A stretch of 64,000 nt of DNA from Hirudinaria manillensis (Eukaryota > Annelida > Clitellata > Hirudinida > Hirudinidae). The DNA lies in NCBI GenBank assembly GCA_034509925.1, contig CM067528.1, positions 12,211,001 through 12,275,000 on the forward strand. The letters are read 5' to 3'. Below, piece after piece: positions 41,001-51,589 of the stretch. The position numbers and the translations under genes were made by a program. Every line of letters starts with the position of its first letter. Within the stretch, counting starts at the first letter, position 1. Under the pieces are notes generated by a model. That model made no database searches. It saw only the letters and a program-made list of their open reading frames with translations, and was not told the origin of the DNA.

Positions 41001-41497
41001 TCAGCAGCAAAGTCTTTTGTTGGACTATCCTCCGATTCTACCTCATGTCTTTCGACTGGAATGACGGGTTCTTGGACCTTTTTGAATTGAATATCGTTTT
41101 CTTGATCAGACCGTTCCCATTCAGAATCCACTGGCGTTATGATATCGAAATAATCGTTGTCATCGTCAGTCTCATCTTGGTCGCTTGTCTCCTCCTCCTC
41201 ACAATCGATGGACTCCGACTGGTTCATTGCCTGGAGCTGCTCCTCGGAGCTTGGAGTGGCTTCTACCACTTGAATTTCGACCGGAACGATTTGTTCTTCA
41301 GATTCTTCGGCTTGTCCATCAACTTGCTCCAGCGGCTGTTCCTCAACCTCTAGTGAGGATTCTATCATTTCAGATTTCTCCTGGCTTATCTCTTGCAGAT
41401 GTACTTTGGCTGCTATTTCGGATTTTATCTCGCTTTCAATTTGGACATCGGACTCTAAAATGCTAGTTCCAACTTCCTGAATATCTTTGGCTACCAT
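38057..41497 (-). CDS. USP10: USP10-like ubiquitin-specific protease with duplicated internal exon
   Basis: A cysteine deubiquitinase of the USP class. Eleven exons in phase give 804 residues: 41497-40954, 40839-40591, 40482-40292, 40172-40063, 39982-39883, 39788-39704, 39612-39494, 39365-39306, 39191-39056, 38961-38899, 38814-38057. Residues 1-265 are acidic and disordered. The catalytic domain starts with the Cys box GMVNTSNACYA (Cys324), then QEDAEEFLGAILNKL and the LIVQLKCF strand. The His box is LLGFGHYVAN (His565), with CLDDEN after it. The USP10 assignment rests on overall layout and the GMVN/TMQAL region and is less sure than the USP class. After the domain comes a long acidic-basic extension with repeated EYDMRRH. 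Exon 2 arose by tandem duplication (see the repeat at 40393-41110). Confidence 0.8.
38275..38345. repeat. USP10: Coding 21-bp repeat (EYDMRRH units) in the USP10-like tail
   Basis: CTTCTCATGTCATATTCGTG recurs three times on the plus strand, encoding EYDMRRH, EYDMRRH and EYDMRRE on the minus strand. A diverged unit (EYEYMYRR) precedes them. The region is predicted to be a charged single helix. Confidence 0.85.
40393..41110. repeat. USP10: Direct tandem duplication (about 355 bp) covering exon end, intron and exon start of USP10
   Basis: Copy one is about 40393-40747 and copy two about 40748-41110. Each contains, on the minus strand, an exon 3' end (SPTK-FAAELMA, NRRK, ending LMG), a complete donor, a 107-111-base intron, a complete acceptor and the next exon's 5' part (EARYQKLWGKT then KESSKENSTTS). 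The copies differ mostly by substitutions plus a few small indels. The junction lies inside what is now exon 2, so the duplication itself made a new in-frame exon. Confidence 0.9.
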
Positions 41498-42600
41498 GAT
41501 AGTGATTCTAGAGGACTGTATAGAATGTTAAGATTGCTGCTTAATTCGTAAAGTTCATTCTAAGCGCCCCCAAAGCATGACTTTATTGCTTCTCAAAAAG
41601 ATTTTTATAGATTTTATTAATTAAAAAGCAATTATTATTAAAAGCAATATATTAGAAAGCAATATATTTTTAAAATATATCATGACGCTTTTCAATTTTA
41701 ACATTGTTGATTTGAAAGCATGGATATAATTAAAAGTGAAAGGCCTTAACGTCACGAATGTCAAATTCACACCTATGGGATTTAAGAATAATGGAGATGA
41801 TTTATATTTGTAGTGATATCGATGTTGAGTTGGTATCTCTTAGAGATGGGGCAATATTGTCTTCGATGCTTCTTTATGCTGCTAATACATACTTTTTAGA
41901 AAACATCATTAAAAAAATATTTTTGCGTTGACCGAACTACAAGAAATCATAGCTTTTCAAGGCATCTTAATTTTGGCAGTTAACCGTTTCTTGTTTATTA
42001 CTCTCTGTCACAGCTCTAAGAGTTTGGCAGTGCCCCAAGCTATGAAAATAGTTTTTGGCCATCTTCAAAAGAAGTAGCCGTATCAACTCGAAAAAGCGTT
42101 AAATAGTTTCGATTTGGTGTCACGCCAAAGCTGTCACGCTTTTTTTTTCTTCTGTGGTTCACATTTTCTTACCCACATACAATACTTCAGGCCAAAGCTG
42201 TTTTATTAATTCTAAGACCTCTTCCGCCGATCACTGCTAATGTGGGAAATGTATTTTATTTCATAAAATTTAGTTCGTCTGAACATATGATTATTACGAA
42301 TAGTTTGTTGTGTACGATGTAAATAAAGTTATAAAAGTAATAAAATCATTTAAAATGACAAGAATAAATAAAACTTCATAATGTCATTTAAATAATTTAA
42401 GCAAGAGTTGTACAAAATAATTAACTAGAATTATTAATTTACCAATCGATTATTAATTCGGATAGAAAAATAATAATTTTTATTTTTTGTTTATATTCAG
42501 AATCTTTCGTTCGTGACGAGCACTCGCGTTTAGCTATTGAGTGCATTCAACTCGAACGTAGTTGTTTATTTCAAATCATTTAGCTAGGAATTCAAAAACC
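41498..42600. promoter_or_regulatory. Head-to-head spacer between USP10 and the first MNK-like kinase
   Basis: 1.1 kb of AT-rich sequence without coding signal, holding the promoters of both divergent genes. A TATATTCAG at about 42492 could be an acceptor for a 5' untranslated exon of the kinase. Confidence 0.35.
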
Positions 42601-43521
42601 ATGCAATCGTCAAGCAGTCCAAACAAATGTTCAGCTCCAAAAACGTTGGAGGAATGCTATGAAGTTACTGATGAATGTCTTGGAGTAGGATGTAATGGAA
42701 ATATAAAAACAGTCGTCTGTAAAAAGACTGGGGAAAAGTTCGCTCTCAAAGAACTCGATGTTAGAACCAAAAAGAAGTCCACGGAGGCCCAAACCGAGTT
42801 GGAAGTGTTTGCCTTGGTTCGCGGTCACGCAAACTTAGTACAGGCGAGGGACTTTTTCCAAGGAAATTCTAAAGTTCACATAATTATGGAAAAATTGGAT
42901 GGAGATCTCTTTGAATATTTAGTGGAAAATGCACCTATGAAAGAAAACGAAGCAGCTCATGTAATCAGGGACGTCGCCAAAGCTTTGAGCCATCTTCATA
43001 ATTCGAACGTGGCTCACAGAGACGTTAAGCTTGATAACATATTCCATTCTGGTGAGAATTTGTTTCCTATCAAATTGGGTGATTACGGGTTAAGTTCAAA
43101 TCCAGCTGCTAAAGCCTGTTGCGACAATCACGACACCAACATGTATTCGAGGCCAGTTGGAACGGTGGAGTATTTGCCACCAGAGATAGCCAAGCTGTAT
43201 CAGGGAAAGCCGGGCCACTACACCAAGCAATGTGACGTATGGAGCTTGGGAGTTGTATCGTATGCCTTACTTACCGGAAATTTTCCTTTCGACGTAGGTG
43301 TCTCTGATGAATGCCGATGTGTTGGTGAAAATATTTGCAAATATTGCAACTTGGTTTTGAAAGCCATCATAAGTAAAGATTTTAACATGGATGCTGCCTG
43401 GGATTCCATTCCAGAGGGTGCCAAAGATTTACTTAAAAAACTTTTGGTGAAAGATCCTTACCAAAGATATAAAATTGATGAAGTTTTGGACCATCCATGG
43501 ATAAAACAGTGGAACCAATGA
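42601..43521 (+). CDS. Intronless MNK-like protein kinase 1 (DYG variant)
   Basis: A single-exon, 306-residue Ser/Thr kinase that is almost only a catalytic domain. Motifs: Gly-rich loop LGVGCNGN, beta-3 lysine in FALKEL, catalytic loop HRDVKLDN, metal motif DYG in KLGDYGLSS, PPE, and CDVWSLGVV. It matches MAPK-interacting kinases (MNK1/2) in the EKLDGD hinge and, diagnostically, in the cysteine cluster CRCVGENICKYC before the AWDSIPEGAKDLLKKLLVKD helix. MNKs have DFD here; this protein has DYG. The MNK activation-loop TTP threonines, the N-terminal eIF4G-binding region and the C-terminal MAPK-docking tail are absent. Start chosen at 42601 because an in-frame extension to 42562 has no better ATG. 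AATAAA lies at 43550. First of three tandem copies. Confidence 0.88.
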   Translation: MQSSSSPNKCSAPKTLEECYEVTDECLGVGCNGNIKTVVCKKTGEKFALKELDVRTKKKSTEAQTELEVFALVRGHANLVQARDFFQGNSKVHIIMEKLDGDLFEYLVENAPMKENEAAHVIRDVAKALSHLHNSNVAHRDVKLDNIFHSGENLFPIKLGDYGLSSNPAAKACCDNHDTNMYSRPVGTVEYLPPEIAKLYQGKPGHYTKQCDVWSLGVVSYALLTGNFPFDVGVSDECRCVGENICKYCNLVLKAIISKDFNMDAAWDSIPEGAKDLLKKLLVKDPYQRYKIDEVLDHPWIKQWNQ

Positions 43522-43549
43522 AATTCAAGAAGACACGTGCAATTAGTCA

Positions 43550-43555
43550 AATAAA
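43550..43555 (+). other. Polyadenylation signal of kinase 1
   Basis: AATAAA 29 bases after the stop codon of the first kinase. Together with a signal after the third copy, this suggests each copy can end its own transcript. Confidence 0.5.
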
Positions 43556-43930
43556 TGCATATTAATTTTTAATTTAATATTATTTATTCATAATAAATGC
43601 TACTAAACTATAAGTTTTTGAGTTTGTTCAAATTGCTATTTCGTTTGTCATATAATACTTATACTTAATTTCAAATTAAAATTAACAAATTAAACACGGT
43701 GTGTCAAAGGTCAGGCAGTTGAGTCAAGGGATGAGTGGCGGATCTGGAGAAGGCGGCAAAATTTTGGAGAAGCATATTTTTTGTAATAAATTCGTAATAA
43801 AATTAATCAGAAGTGAATTTAATTAAGTTTATATCAATATTTAGAGTCTTTAGATCTGAAAATGAATATAATCTTTCATCATATCTGGGTTTTTTTTTCT
43901 GAAATCTCTAATAACAGCAATAAGACAGCA

Positions 43931-44872
43931 ATGAATTCCTCGCCAATCATTTCACCTAAGAGTCCGCAAACATTTGATAAATGTTATGAAATTACAAACG
44001 AAATTCTTGGTGATGGCACAAATGGACGTACAAAAACGGTTGTCTGCAAAGTAACGGGAAATAAAGTCGTCCTTAAAACTCTTGACACAACAACTAATCT
44101 CAAGCGCAAAGAAGCAAAAGCAGAATTGGTTGTGTTTACGTTAGCTCTGGGTCATGAAAACTTGGTGCAAATGAAAGATGTTTTCCAGGACTATTCGAGA
44201 ACGACTTTCATATTGGAGAAGTTGGGGGGAGATTTGCACGATTATTGCGCATATGGGGGTTCGTTGAAAGAGAGAGATGCAGCCCTGGTGATTAGAGATG
44301 TTGCAAAAGGCTTGAGTCGTTTGCACAAATCTAATGTCGCCCATAGAGATGTCAAACTGAAAAACATATTCTACTCGGAAACGAACTTCTTTCCGATAAA
44401 ATTGGGTGATTATGGATTATGTTCAAATCCCCTTGACAGACCATGTTGCGCAAGTCACGGTAACAATTCATTCTCAGCTGCGGTTGGAACCAGGGAATAT
44501 TTGGCGCCAGAGATAGTCAAACTATGTGACGAACAATCAGGCCACTATACCAAGCAGTGTGACATGTGGAGTTTAGGAGTTGTCTTATATGCCATAATTT
44601 GTGGGAAGTTGCCCTTCAATTTAAATTTCTATGGAATTTGTCGATGTGAAAACGAACGAGATTGTTACTACTGCCAATTAGTTAGGAACGCCATTACAAA
44701 TGTTGAATTCCTCAGGGATTCTGAGTGGGAATCCATTTCAACGCAGGCCAAAGATCTAATAACAAAGCTTCTGGTGGTAGATCCAAATGAAAGATATACA
44801 GTTGACGAAGTTCTAGAACATCCTTGGATACGATATTGGGACCAAATTCACCAACGCAACCTCAAATATTAA
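43931..44872 (+). CDS. Intronless MNK-like protein kinase 2
   Basis: 313 residues, single exon. Same architecture as its neighbour: LGDGTNGR loop, VVLKTL lysine, HRDVKLKN catalytic loop, KLGDYGLCS metal motif, LAPEI, CDMWSLGVV, and the cysteine cluster CRCENERDCYYC. The lysine in the catalytic loop, where most kinases have Pro-Glu or similar, does not remove the required Asp, Lys and Asn. The start is placed at MNSSPIISP because the third copy begins there too; an in-frame ATG at 43862 would add 23 hydrophobic-rich residues. It is very close to copy 3 in both coding and 5' flanking sequence. Confidence 0.87.
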   Translation: MNSSPIISPKSPQTFDKCYEITNEILGDGTNGRTKTVVCKVTGNKVVLKTLDTTTNLKRKEAKAELVVFTLALGHENLVQMKDVFQDYSRTTFILEKLGGDLHDYCAYGGSLKERDAALVIRDVAKGLSRLHKSNVAHRDVKLKNIFYSETNFFPIKLGDYGLCSNPLDRPCCASHGNNSFSAAVGTREYLAPEIVKLCDEQSGHYTKQCDMWSLGVVLYAIICGKLPFNLNFYGICRCENERDCYYCQLVRNAITNVEFLRDSEWESISTQAKDLITKLLVVDPNERYTVDEVLEHPWIRYWDQIHQRNLKY

Positions 44873-45447
44873 GACAAAACTATTTTAAGCTGAATATCCC
44901 CAAAATAATTAACACAGAGTTTACAAAATACGTTTTGATAAATGAAACCTTGTATTTTTATAACTTGCCTTAACGAAAATTCTGTTCTTGACAAGGATTT
45001 GATGGCTGTGTTGCAGATTTCAGAGAAAAATATCTATGAATGATGATTTTCTTAATTTTTGTACCTGATTTATAAACATGTTTGAAGTTAATCTCTTTCG
45101 GTTTTCGTCACAATTTTCATACGATTATAATGTGAGTCTCTAAAGAATTCTTTTAATTATTTATTAACAAATTGTTTTGCTAATAAAACTATTTAATTAT
45201 AAGCGATTAATCATATAATCACATTGAGCCTTGCCTTTACATATATATTTTTTAAGGTTGAGCTAAATAACAGATATATTGTATAATTATAACAAATAAA
45301 AAATTAATTAATATTGAATTTAATTAAGTAATTAATTAATTTTAATATTTAGAATCTTCAGATAGAACGTCGAGCTGATGAAAATGAAGGCAATCATCTT
45401 AGAGCTACTTTTATTCCGAAATCTCTAATAACAAAAATAAGACAGCA

Positions 45448-46392
45448 ATGAACTCCTCGCCAATCATTTCTCCTAAGAGCCCGCAAATATTTGATAAATG
45501 TTATGAAATTACAGACGAAATTCTTGGTGGTGGTGCAAATGGACCTACAAAAACGGTTGTCTGTAAAGTAACGGGAAACAAATTCGTCCTTAAAACTCTT
45601 GACACCACAGATGACCTCAAGCGCAAAGAAGCAAAAACAGAATTGGTTGTGTTTACGTTGGCTCTGGGTCATGAAAACTTGGTACAAATGAAAGACGTTT
45701 TCCAGGGATATTCGAGAACGAGTTTCATATTGGAGAAGTTGGGAGGAAACTTGCACGAATATTGCGTAGATAATGGTCCGTTGAAAGAAAGCGATGCAGC
45801 GCTAGTAATTAGAGATGTTGCAAAAGGCTTGAGTCTTTTGCACAAATCTAATGTCGCCCATAGAGATGTCAAACTGGAAAACATATTTTACTCGGAAAAG
45901 AACTTCTTTCCGATAAAATTGGGTGATTATGGATTATGTTCAAATCCCCTTGACAGACCATGTTGCACAAGTCACGGTAACAATTTATTCTCAGCTGCGG
46001 TTGGAACCACACAATATTTGTCACCAGAGATAGTCAAACTATGTGACGAACAATCAGGCCACTACACCAATCAGTGTGATATGTGGAGTTTAGGAATTGC
46101 CTTATATGCCATGCTTTATGGAAAATATCCTTTCATTTTAGATTTCGATGGCATAAACAGTTGTCATTGTGAATCATCACTTTGTCTTTATTGTGAACTA
46201 GTGAGGGACGCCATTACAAATTTTGAAATTCCCAGAGATTCTGAGGGGGAATCCATTTCAACGCAGGCCAAAGATCTAATGACAAAGCTCTTGGTGATTG
46301 ATCCAAATGAAAGATATACAGCTGACGAAGTTCTAGAACATTCATGGATACGATATTGGGACGAAATGCAAACACGCATGCTCAAAAATTAA
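45448..46392 (+). CDS. Intronless MNK-like protein kinase 3
   Basis: 314 residues, single exon, close sister of the second copy. Gly loop LGGGANGP, FVLKTL lysine, HRDVKLEN, KLGDYGLCS, LSPEI, CDMWSLGIA. The cysteine cluster reads CHCESSLCLYC, keeping the four MNK-like zinc ligands. Compared with copy 2 the regions just before the cluster and after it have changed most. All catalytic residues are intact, so it is not an obvious pseudogene. AATAAA at 46457-46462 follows the stop. Confidence 0.87.
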   Translation: MNSSPIISPKSPQIFDKCYEITDEILGGGANGPTKTVVCKVTGNKFVLKTLDTTDDLKRKEAKTELVVFTLALGHENLVQMKDVFQGYSRTSFILEKLGGNLHEYCVDNGPLKESDAALVIRDVAKGLSLLHKSNVAHRDVKLENIFYSEKNFFPIKLGDYGLCSNPLDRPCCTSHGNNLFSAAVGTTQYLSPEIVKLCDEQSGHYTNQCDMWSLGIALYAMLYGKYPFILDFDGINSCHCESSLCLYCELVRDAITNFEIPRDSEGESISTQAKDLMTKLLVIDPNERYTADEVLEHSWIRYWDEMQTRMLKN

Positions 46393-47500
46393 GGCAAACT
46401 TACATTTTACATTCACTTAATGTTTCAGGAATAATTTACTTTTCAGAATACTTTTAAATAAACAACATTATATTTTCGTAAATACTTGTGTCTCAATACT
46501 TGTATTATATTCTTGCAACTCTCTGGTATCTCATTTTTTTATCACATTTTACATCCGATTATGATGTGATTATTTAGGGAAACTGAGAAGAGAGATAAGT
46601 ACTAAATTATACAGATAGAATAATGTAAAATAAAACAATGGATTGTAGATTAAAAAAAGTGTAGATTTTTTTAAAAACATAATGAAGCAAAACATGACTA
46701 AACATTTGATTAACAGGAAAACCAAATGTTTGATAATTTGGATTTTGCAAATCAGATAGCGAAATGTTACGCCAATAAATTTTGAATCTGCAAATTCTGC
46801 AAAAAAATAAAGCACTTATTGAAGACATTTTGGGAATCCCAAAAGGAAATAAAAGGTAGAGGAAAATATTTAAAAAAGTTGTTCATGATAAAGTCAATAA
46901 CTATTAGTGCAAGACAAAAATACTTAAACCAAAATTTAAAATTTCACTTTGTTTAAATAACTATTCAATCAATACGTGACTGAGCTCTTATGAGCTTAGG
47001 GCGCTTGCGAATTTTGGCCAAATAAAAGGAGCTAGGAACCTAGAGTCGTCTTGGCTCGGCGATTAAAGACTTTGATTTGTTGCCAAGTGGTGGGGATAAA
47101 TAATATTTAGATTTGCCACATGTAGTGTGGTCAGACAATCCTCACCCGGGCTAATTCCTGAATTTCTCTTTAGTAAGAGCGTATGGAGTGAATTTTTGTC
47201 GGGGAAGACATTGAATGTTGTAGGTGTCGGAGTCGACTCATTTCACGATGACTGCAGTAGTACTTATCTTTTTGATATGCCAAGTTTTACAGATTGCCAT
47301 TGGTGGGTTGTTATCTTATTTCTAATGAGCGGACACTTCTTTATGCAGACATCAAAATGATTAGCCTAAAATGTGGAGAGTAGACACGCTAATGCATTAT
47401 TGCACTGCCTACATTAAATTTCAAATTGTTACAAATTAGATGGATGGAATATTCTATTAGAATGTGCACGTTTGAGATGTACTCTATATTGATATTGTAG
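46393..47500. other. Stretch between the kinase array and the first betaglycan exon found
   Basis: 1.1 kb holding the kinase 3 polyadenylation signal and no exon I can support. The betaglycan signal-peptide exon should lie here or further left. A hydrophobic frame at 47273-47360 looks signal-like but runs into a stop with no donor. Confidence 0.4.
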
Positions 47501-50500
47501 GCCTAAAAGGTTACAATAAATGCCATCCAAACGGTCAAAATACACTCGTCCAAGCCTTTAACTGTTTTTATCCTCCTGTCAAGTCATGCAAAAGCTCATC
47601 AGATTTTGACAAAGAAGTGCATGTCATCCATTTGCTTTCCCCTGTCAGCTCCAATTCAACAACTTTAACTAGAGATTCAATTAAAATCCATTTGGATAGA
47701 ATGTCTATTATTAATGGTAAGTTTTAAACTAGTTTATTTGTTTTGATATTAGTTAGAGTACACTTCAGATTTGCTGATTTCTGCTTGTCTGTTTAAGCAT
47801 TTCTTAAAATTGAGACATGTACTGATAGTTTTATTAAGTCAAAGAAACAAACCAACAGTTTTGTTAAACCAACAGCTATAAATGGATGTTTACATTAGCT
47901 TTAGTAATATGTCAATCTTTGCACCGATTCAGCATCTTTAGCACTCATTCTATATTCTGATGTGGAGGTGACGTGGCATTTGGTTGCACCTGAACATTTC
48001 AAATGGAATATGATTATTTGGGTGAGTTGTACATAATTTTGGAATCAAATATGTTCAACTTAAGTATATAACTATAATTATGCATCCCTTTTTATATACT
48101 TAGTAGTAGCATCCAAGTTAGTTCAGATTGCCCTTTTTCCTGTAAACATTAGCAATAGTTGTAGTGCATCATGAAAACTGAAGTGTACTGCCACAAACTT
48201 GTACTAATATATTGTACTAATGGTTACAAGACCATCAAGTGGCCTCAAATGACTAGTGCTCTGCAAATTGCTTGTTGTTTCTCCTTTAAACTGTAAACTG
48301 TCATTAATTCTTATAATATTAGTTTTATTTTATCTTTTACAACTTCCTCAACAATGTAACATCTATTTGTAATGAAATTAGTCTCTCCTAGGTAAAATTT
48401 AAATTATGACTTGTCTTATTTGCAGCATATTATAGGTTATGATATATTTAGGTTATAATTATTTCGATGGCATTTTTTCTCAGATTTCAAAAAATACAAT
48501 GGTAAAAAACAGCAAGGTGAAGGTCATGCACATTCAATTGCATGGTAAGAAGCTTTCTGATTGGATAAAGACAAAAGTTGGTACCATATCATCCCACATG
48601 GAAGTGTTTTACCCGATTGATGTCATACAACTACAATTAGACAAAGGTGGACAAATTTTGTATTTGTTTTGTATATTTTATTTCTTAACTTGTTGGCCAA
48701 TCAAGTCGTTCCTAATGTCTTCAGTCTCAGTCATCTATGTTTTAAGTCAATTTAGTTTCACTGCTATATATTTTTGAACAAAGACAATGCTTCCTAGTGG
48801 ATTGTTACAAATGTCTCCATTGTTATTGTGTCTTGTTGTTTTGTATCTGTTGTACTAATATGTATCTCTAGTTTCTAGCGATAGCTTTGGAGTTTTTATA
48901 AATGTTTTCTACACACCTCCTACAATTAGAACTTCACATGGCTTTGAAAAAAAAATTACCATTATAACGAATTATCACAATTTAAAAAAAAATATCCTAG
49001 GCACTGAAAAACAATGTGACTTGAAAGAGATCAAACTTCAGAGGATTGCCTACAGAAAGCAAGGTGCCACTGTCTTGAACTGCATTTTTGGCAATGGGAC
49101 AACTACCAAGCAAGCTAAAACTGGGATCAGGTGCAATAATTTATCATGGAGGAACTATTATAATTTTGATAATTTCATCGGTTAAATCGTAGGATATTTA
49201 TCGAACTCTTCTTTCTATTGAACACTGTCTAGTATTTTTGCCCATGATTGCAAAACATGAGAAAGTACATTATGAAATTAATTACAAAAATAATTAAGTA
49301 AAAAATAATTAATTATAATTATAATATTAATAAATAAATTACATTTTTAATTAATTTAAGAAAAGCTATTGCAACAGTTTGAGTCCAGATAAAATCCATC
49401 ATGAATTTTTCTTTCTACAGGTGTGCTTTTCTGACTAATTTGAAGTGAAATGATAAAAAAAGAAAAATATTGATTGAAAACAAAGACATTTTAATTGCCA
49501 TTGTTTTTGTTTTTCATCGAAAGGAAGGCCATTCATATTATCGAGTTCCGTTCTCTGCCACCTGGTGACAAACTCCCGACAAACTCTTCCTCGAAGCCTG
49601 ACGTGACCTTGAGTCTCAAAGCAAAGAAAGCGTTCAGAAACACCCAGACGTCGATCGTCATCAAGTCGGACGTCGCAGTCGCTTTCAAAGTCAAGACGGG
49701 ATCTTTCGCCGGCAGGATCAGCATTCATGTAAGACGGGGTCCCTGAGGGTTCGTTATGATTAGCTGTGACAATGATTGATTTAAAATTATGTTTATTTAT
49801 TGGATTATTAGTGATTATCATTGATATTTCTTAGATGTTTAAGAAGATTTTTGAGAATTGTTGAATTTGTCATGGAAATGCTTTGTAGCTGTCTTGTGTT
49901 CCATTTATTCATGGGATTGCAGCATTTAAAAATTTAATATAAGACCACCATTTTTTTGACATGCATTCTGCAAAAAAACAAAACAGGACTGATTATTTAT
50001 TGGCAGCCAAAATGAAATTTTTTACATTTTTCCAACTCCGGACTTTTTATGCTTTGCTAATTCCATGACAGACCAACCAAGAAATAAGCAACGACGTAAT
50101 CTTCAACCAACTGTTGACGGTCTCTGCAAACCTCGACAACTTGACCTCGGCCGACCTTTACCATTGGACAGAGTTGCACCAGGGCACCCCCCTCACCTTC
50201 TCGAGGGTATTCGAAGCAAACCTGATTGAAATCTCAGTCAACTCCGATGGTTTGAAATGGATTCATTCCTACTCAAACAAACGTTGATTGATTTCTTAAA
50301 CCATATTTTATATTTTTTTTTAATCCTACCTCAAGAACAACCGATCGCTTCGTACGTGATGGGCGCTCCGCCTTCCGAGGAGAAAGTCGTCCGTCCGTCC
50401 GAAAACCCTCTCGAAGTCCCCGGTGACGTTTCCGTCGTTTGTCACGAGGAATACTTTTCCGTCGCCGTCACCAAACGCGTAAGGAAATGCTGTCAACTTT

Positions 50501-51558
50501 TTGGAAGAACTTTACAAGTAGAATTTGTGTCATGGGCATTTTGTCTTTGTTTTGTGAACGAACTGTTATTATTATTATTACTATTATTATTATCATTATT
50601 AGTAATATTGTTATTATTATTATTAATGTTATTTGATTAAGTTGACTAATAACTGTAATCTTTTATTTTCTTATTTTGTCATTGAATTAATTATAACAAA
50701 CACAATGTCACCAATTATCACGTCGTAATTATTACAATCAACGAAGACAACAACAATTACAATCCGTTCCAAAATCAGAACGACTCACCTTCCTGCGACC
50801 TCTTGACCCTGTCGGACGAGTCGTGTCGCTCCAGGTCGAACTCCACCCACTGCGTCATCGACTCCAAGTACGGCCAGTGCATGACTTGCGTCAAGGAAGG
50901 AGTCGCGGCAACAGGAAGCGGTTGCTACGACGACGACGATTCTGGTGGGAAATACAAGAACGAGGTGGTGAACTGCTCTTTTTTTTTTATCTGTTGTAGA
51001 AAACATCTGTTGTTAAGAAATGATAAACTATTATTATGGCCATTAAGCACCCATTTCAGTTTTTTTTTGTTTTGTTTTTTTATATGGGGAGACGTGATAG
51101 GCAGGCCAGTGGGAGTTGCATGGTTTTTTGGATGGTTGTCCCAGAGAGAACACCTGGTAGATAATTATATTTATGATTAGAATATTATATTTCTATTTAG
51201 TCCATTGAAATGGAATGAAAAATAATTAGACTGGATTAATAACAATATAAGATCTGACTATAACATCAGCTGGTCCACATACAACAATGTATGACCGCCT
51301 TGGGATGTGGTTGGGTACTGGGCTGGATTGGAGTCCAGATGGTATCGTATCAGTTTGCCAGTCTCTGATTTATTGACTGATCAGTTGATGTGATGTTCTG
51401 GAAGAGTCTGTGGACTTCCACTCAGTATTCAGTATTGAAAAGATAATTAGTTAATGAACATCAATTATCAATAACATGTTTCTGTAATTTGAATTGTAAT
51501 TTGAATATTTTCATAAACATGAAAAATGTTTGTACTTTAATAATAATTTGAAACATAA

Positions 51559-51589
<31 letters not shown>

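Noticed and set aside
47273-47360. Hydrophobic frame resembling a signal peptide (CHWWVVILFLMSGHFFM) upstream of betaglycan
   Set aside because: It reaches an in-frame TGA before any GT donor, so it cannot join the exon at 47501.
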